Assembly (NCBI GenBank): GCA_007121565.1
Contig: SKKI01000136.1
Location: 1-8,317, forward strand
Reading direction: 5' to 3'
DNA: 8,317 nt
From: Phycisphaerae bacterium
Lineage (GTDB): Bacteria; Planctomycetota; Phycisphaerae; Sedimentisphaerales; Anaerohalosphaeraceae
The translations under genes and the position numbers were made by a program. Below the pieces are notes generated by a model. It saw nothing but the letters and a program-made list of their open reading frames with translations. It had not been told where the DNA came from and did no database searches. Within the stretch, counting starts at the first letter, position 1. The number at the start of each line of letters is the position of its first letter. Positions 6,097 through 8,317 of the stretch are shown piece after piece.

Positions 6097-7305
6097 TCAA
6101 TGGCCGAGGACGCGGCTGACGGATCTTGCGATCATGAGTTCTTCGTCGGTGCAAATGACACGCACGGCGACTCGACCGCCGTCCGTCGAAATCAGCGACG
6201 CGTTCTCCGTATTGCGCGCCTCGTTCAGTACGATGCCGAGAAAATCCAGCCCTTCACAGATACGCGCACGGACGAGTGGCGCATTTTCGCCGATGCCGCC
6301 GGCGAAGACGAGCGTGTCCAATCCACCGAGCGCGGCGGCAAAGGAGCCGATCCACTTCTTCGCTTGATAACAAAACAGCGCCACTGCTTCCGCCGCGCCA
6401 ACGTCGGTTGCTTGCCGGGTGAGCAAATCGCGCATATCAGAACTGATCTCCGAGACGCCGAGCAGCCCGGACTCGTGGTGAATCATCCGGTCAAATTGCG
6501 TCCCGGTCATCTGCTCGTTGCGCCCCAGAAACGCAACCAGTCCCGGATCCAGATCACCGGAACGGGTGCTCATCATCAGCCCCGCCGCCGGCGTGAAGCC
6601 CATGCTGGTATCCATGCTTTTGCCATCCCGCACGGCGGCCATGCTGGCGCCGTTGCCGAGGTGCGCGAGGATAACGCGGCCAGCCGTCGCTGCCGGATCA
6701 CCGAGGCGCGTGAGTTCATCCATCAGATAGGCGTAAGACAAACCGTGGAAACCGTAGCGTTGAACGCCCTTGGCCTCGTAGCGGCGCGGGATGGGAAGCA
6801 GCTTCGCCACGCGCGGCATGGTGTGGTGAAATGCAGTGTCAAAGCAGGCAATCTGCGGTGCCTGGGGAAACTTCTTGGCGAAGTCTTCCATCAACGCGAT
6901 GGCGGACGGGAGATGGTTCGGGGCAAAGGAACTGATGCGCCGAAGTTCCTCCAGCATTGCCTCATCAATGCGCTGCGCCTCGCGATAACGGGGGCCGCCA
7001 TGCACGACGCGATAACCGATGGCGATTACGGAGCTGTCGCAGGCGTTTTGCTCCAGCATCTCCACGAGCAGCGGAATGCAGGCAACGTGGTTGGGCGCGT
7101 CAATCCTGCGCTCGTGGTTCTGGTTCGCGCGGACGTCCGTGAACGACAACCCGGCGTCAGACAATCCGATGCGCTCGAACTTGCCGGTCAGAACCCGTGC
7201 GAGCGATTCGCCCGTCGTGAAGAGCGTGAAGCGAAGGCTCGACGAGCCGCCGTTCAGGCTCAAGATCGCAGGAGTAAGGCCCGGGTGCGGCGTTTCGTTC
7301 TTCAT
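6097..7305 (-). CDS. ackA: Acetate kinase (402 aa)
   Basis: Acetate kinase of the ASKHA fold, converting acetyl-phosphate and ADP to acetate and ATP (reversible) in the cytosol. Visible motifs: ILSLNGGSSSLRF (14-26; Asn18, phosphate loop), YRVVHGG (98-104; Arg99), CFDTAFHHTMP (154-164; catalytic Asp156), RYGFHGLSY (183-191; His187), AHLGNGAS (214-221), STRSGDLDPG (246-255; catalytic Arg248), FAGGIGEN (334-341) and CTDEE (385-389; metal-binding Glu). Length matches the family's roughly 400 residues. I chose the ATG at 7305 because the conserved beta-strand begins about 12 residues later. A longer start at 7359 would add a basic 18-residue leader lying inside the upstream ORF. No Shine-Dalgarno sequence is visible, but the ATG overlaps the stop of the 69-aa ORF as ATGA, so translation is probably coupled. 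It sits directly before xfp, which makes its substrate. Confidence 0.97.
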   Translation of the reverse strand: MKNETPHPGLTPAILSLNGGSSSLRFTLFTTGESLARVLTGKFERIGLSDAGLSFTDVRANQNHERRIDAPNHVACIPLLVEMLEQNACDSSVIAIGYRVVHGGPRYREAQRIDEAMLEELRRISSFAPNHLPSAIALMEDFAKKFPQAPQIACFDTAFHHTMPRVAKLLPIPRRYEAKGVQRYGFHGLSYAYLMDELTRLGDPAATAGRVILAHLGNGASMAAVRDGKSMDTSMGFTPAAGLMMSTRSGDLDPGLVAFLGRNEQMTGTQFDRMIHHESGLLGVSEISSDMRDLLTRQATDVGAAEAVALFCYQAKKWIGSFAAALGGLDTLVFAGGIGENAPLVRARICEGLDFLGIVLNEARNTENASLISTDGGRVAVRVICTDEELMIARSVSRVLGH

Positions 7306-7511
7306 GTGAAAAGTCGGGGAGTCGGGACGTTGGGAATCACGCCGCCTTCGTTTTCCCACCCTTCCAGCGCCCGCTCTTCCAACACCACAGGGGCGATGTT
7401 CGTTGCCACGGTTTCCTTCGTCGGGCCAGGTTCTTTTTCCGGATGAGGGTTTTGGGTGGGCCGGTTCTTTGCTGACCGCTTCGTTGTCGGGCGTATTGGA
7501 TTACTTTTCAT
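7302..7511 (-). CDS. Unrecognised 69-aa ORF bridging the ATPase and ackA
   Basis: An ATG at 7511-7509 overlaps the ATPase stop (ATGA), and its own TGA overlaps the ackA ATG in the same way, so the frame exactly fills the gap between two certain genes. The product has a basic, Pro/Asn/Thr/Lys-rich first half (MKSNPIRPTTKRSAKNRPTQ..., about residues 1-32), predicted disordered. A more ordered tail follows: VATNIAPVVLEERALEGWEN followed by EGGVIPNVPTP. It has no signal peptide, membrane segment or cysteine. The WENEGG-type core resembles short uncharacterised proteins found near stress genes, but I cannot name a family. Two coupled junctions argue that it is translated. The counter-argument is that the interval could be a spacer and that ackA might start further upstream at 7359. 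The function is unknown; the position suggests a partner of the pump or of the acetate pathway, or only a translational bridge. Confidence 0.6.
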   Translation of the reverse strand: MKSNPIRPTTKRSAKNRPTQNPHPEKEPGPTKETVATNIAPVVLEERALEGWENEGGVIPNVPTPRLFT

Positions 7512-8317
7512 CGGGAGGTGGTGTTTCCTTTGCTTGGTGCAGGCGCTTTGCTTTCGGCGGCGAGTTCGGTCTCGGCTTGGTGCCAGAATTCCCGCTCCCG
7601 GCCATCGGGTCGTCCGGCTTTTTCCCACAAGGCATAGGCCCTCTCCGCGTGTTTGCGTTTGGCGTCTGCAGCCTCTTCCGGGGAAAGGTCCCCCGGTTTC
7701 TCTGTCGTTCCAAAACGCCGGAACATGGTCTTCTCGGCTTCGACGAGCAGGAAAACAGCCAGGCCGATGCCCAACGGAATTAGCCAATGGCGAAGTTCCA
7801 ATGCGGTGGAACCAAACAGCCGGTGCATGAACGGCGCATAGACAAACCCCATTTGCAGCACCGCCAGCACACCGACCGCCAGCCACACGGCACGGTTGGT
7901 GAACAGGCGCGAGAATGACAGACTGGATTCGCGCAGGAACCGGCTGTTGAAAAGATAGAAGACCTGCGCGCACACCAGGGTATTTACCGCCATCGTCCGC
8001 GCCAGTTCCACCGGCAGGCCCAGGCGCATTTCGATAAGAAACACGGCGATGGTCGCGCCGCCGATCAGCACGGAGACGAATCCAATGCGCCAGAGAAACA
8101 CGCCACCGAGAATCGGCGCCTTCGGATCCCGTGGAGGCCTGCGCATTACGTCCGGCTCAGCCGGCTCGAAGGCCAGGGCCATCGCCAGCGTGACGGCGCT
8201 GACCATGTTCACCCAGAGGATCTGCACCGGTGTCAACGGCAGCACGAGGCCGAACACGATCGCGATCAGGATGACCAGCGCCTCACCGCCGTTGGTCGGC
8301 AGGATGAATAGAATCGA
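7508..8317 (-). CDS. P2-type cation-transporting ATPase, C-terminal 269 aa, with DUF2934-like tail (partial)
   Basis: The frame is open through the right edge, so the catalytic domains and the start lie outside. What remains is the C-terminal membrane domain (Cation_ATPase_C): M5 with PTNGGEALVILIA (7-19), M6 with VQILWVNMVSAVTLAMALAFEP (31-52, conserved WVN), the M6-M7 loop ending in a MRRPPR element (58-63), then helices at about 71-96 (M7), 107-124 (M8), 143-164 (M9) and 176-195 (M10). Such pumps use ATP through an aspartyl-phosphate to move cations across the inner membrane. Compared with SERCA, the M5 glutamate is kept but the M6 Asp position (N-x-x-T-D) is Ala (N-M-V-S-A), so calcium specificity should not be assumed. 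After M10 an extra cytoplasmic tail carries a DUF2934-like helix pair, AERAYALWEKAGRPDGRE and FWHQAETEL (about 224-252), then a Pro/Ser/Lys-rich end. The stop overlaps the next ORF (ATGA). It is the first visible gene of the operon; its promoter is out of view. Confidence 0.95.
   Translation of the reverse strand, partial: SILFILPTNGGEALVILIAIVFGLVLPLTPVQILWVNMVSAVTLAMALAFEPAEPDVMRRPPRDPKAPILGGVFLWRIGFVSVLIGGATIAVFLIEMRLGLPVELARTMAVNTLVCAQVFYLFNSRFLRESSLSFSRLFTNRAVWLAVGVLAVLQMGFVYAPFMHRLFGSTALELRHWLIPLGIGLAVFLLVEAEKTMFRRFGTTEKPGDLSPEEAADAKRKHAERAYALWEKAGRPDGREREFWHQAETELAAESKAPAPSKGNTTSR

Noticed and set aside
7306..7359. Longer acetate kinase start at 7359
   Set aside because: The added MGKRRRRDSQRPD leader is not seen in acetate kinases and overlaps the 69-aa ORF; the 7305 start gives family length and an ATGA junction. 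Not fully excluded.
5977..7446. 489-codon open frame on the plus strand opposite ackA and its upstream region
   Set aside because: It is antisense to an unmistakable acetate kinase and the 69-aa ORF; its product is Arg/His/Gln-rich with no domain. High GC at third positions of the real gene leaves the complement stop-poor.
1..8317. CRISPR array, tRNA or rRNA genes
   Set aside because: No regularly spaced direct repeats, no tRNA-like cloverleaf ends and no rRNA-like conserved blocks were seen.

Overview
The window is bacterial DNA, fairly GC-rich, from a Gram-negative-type cell: it has a lipobox-bearing lipoprotein and an AarF/UbiB-type kinase. Shine-Dalgarno sequences are weak or absent in front of almost every gene. 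The gene set resembles stress and energy islands of Verrucomicrobiota, Acidobacteriota and some Proteobacteria. I lean weakly to Verrucomicrobiota, but nothing here fixes the phylum.

Left part (1-1749): sparse coding. The left edge holds the first 30 codons of an unidentified minus-strand gene, preceded by a clean inverted repeat. A gene-poor stretch follows, then a tiny minus-strand membrane protein (434-592, DUF3309-like). Next come a 154-bp palindromic, MITE-like element (656-809) and a plus-strand coiled-coil lipoprotein (944-1420). The membrane-protein and lipoprotein genes point away from each other across the palindrome. Both carry the same spaced upstream motif, ACCCCAT-N21-TTATnCTG, ending 5-6 nt before the ATG, which suggests shared control and possibly leaderless transcripts. 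The interval 1421-1709 has no supportable gene.

Middle (1750-3429): a complete AarF/UbiB/ABC1 atypical kinase with two C-terminal membrane helices, read from its own TATAAT-type promoter. It converges on the operon to its right.

Right part (3513-8317, all minus strand): a compact operon. In transcription order it contains the C-terminal 269 residues of a P2-type cation-transporting ATPase with a DUF2934-like tail, an unrecognised 69-aa ORF, acetate kinase (ackA), phosphoketolase (xfp), and a frameshifted, truncated start of a class I fructose-bisphosphate aldolase. Three junctions are 4-nt ATGA stop/start overlaps: ATPase/69-aa ORF, 69-aa ORF/ackA and xfp/aldolase remnant. Xfp splits xylulose-5-phosphate (and usually fructose-6-phosphate) with phosphate into acetyl-phosphate, and AckA converts acetyl-phosphate plus ADP into acetate and ATP. 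This is a short substrate-level ATP pathway, placed beside an ATP-driven ion pump. The aldolase would have connected it to glycolysis but is no longer intact here.

I see no wholly new system. The points most worth a second look are the ATPase-DUF2934 fusion, the coupled 69-aa ORF, the dead aldolase still tied to xfp, the palindromic element, and the promoter-like motif shared by the two small envelope genes.
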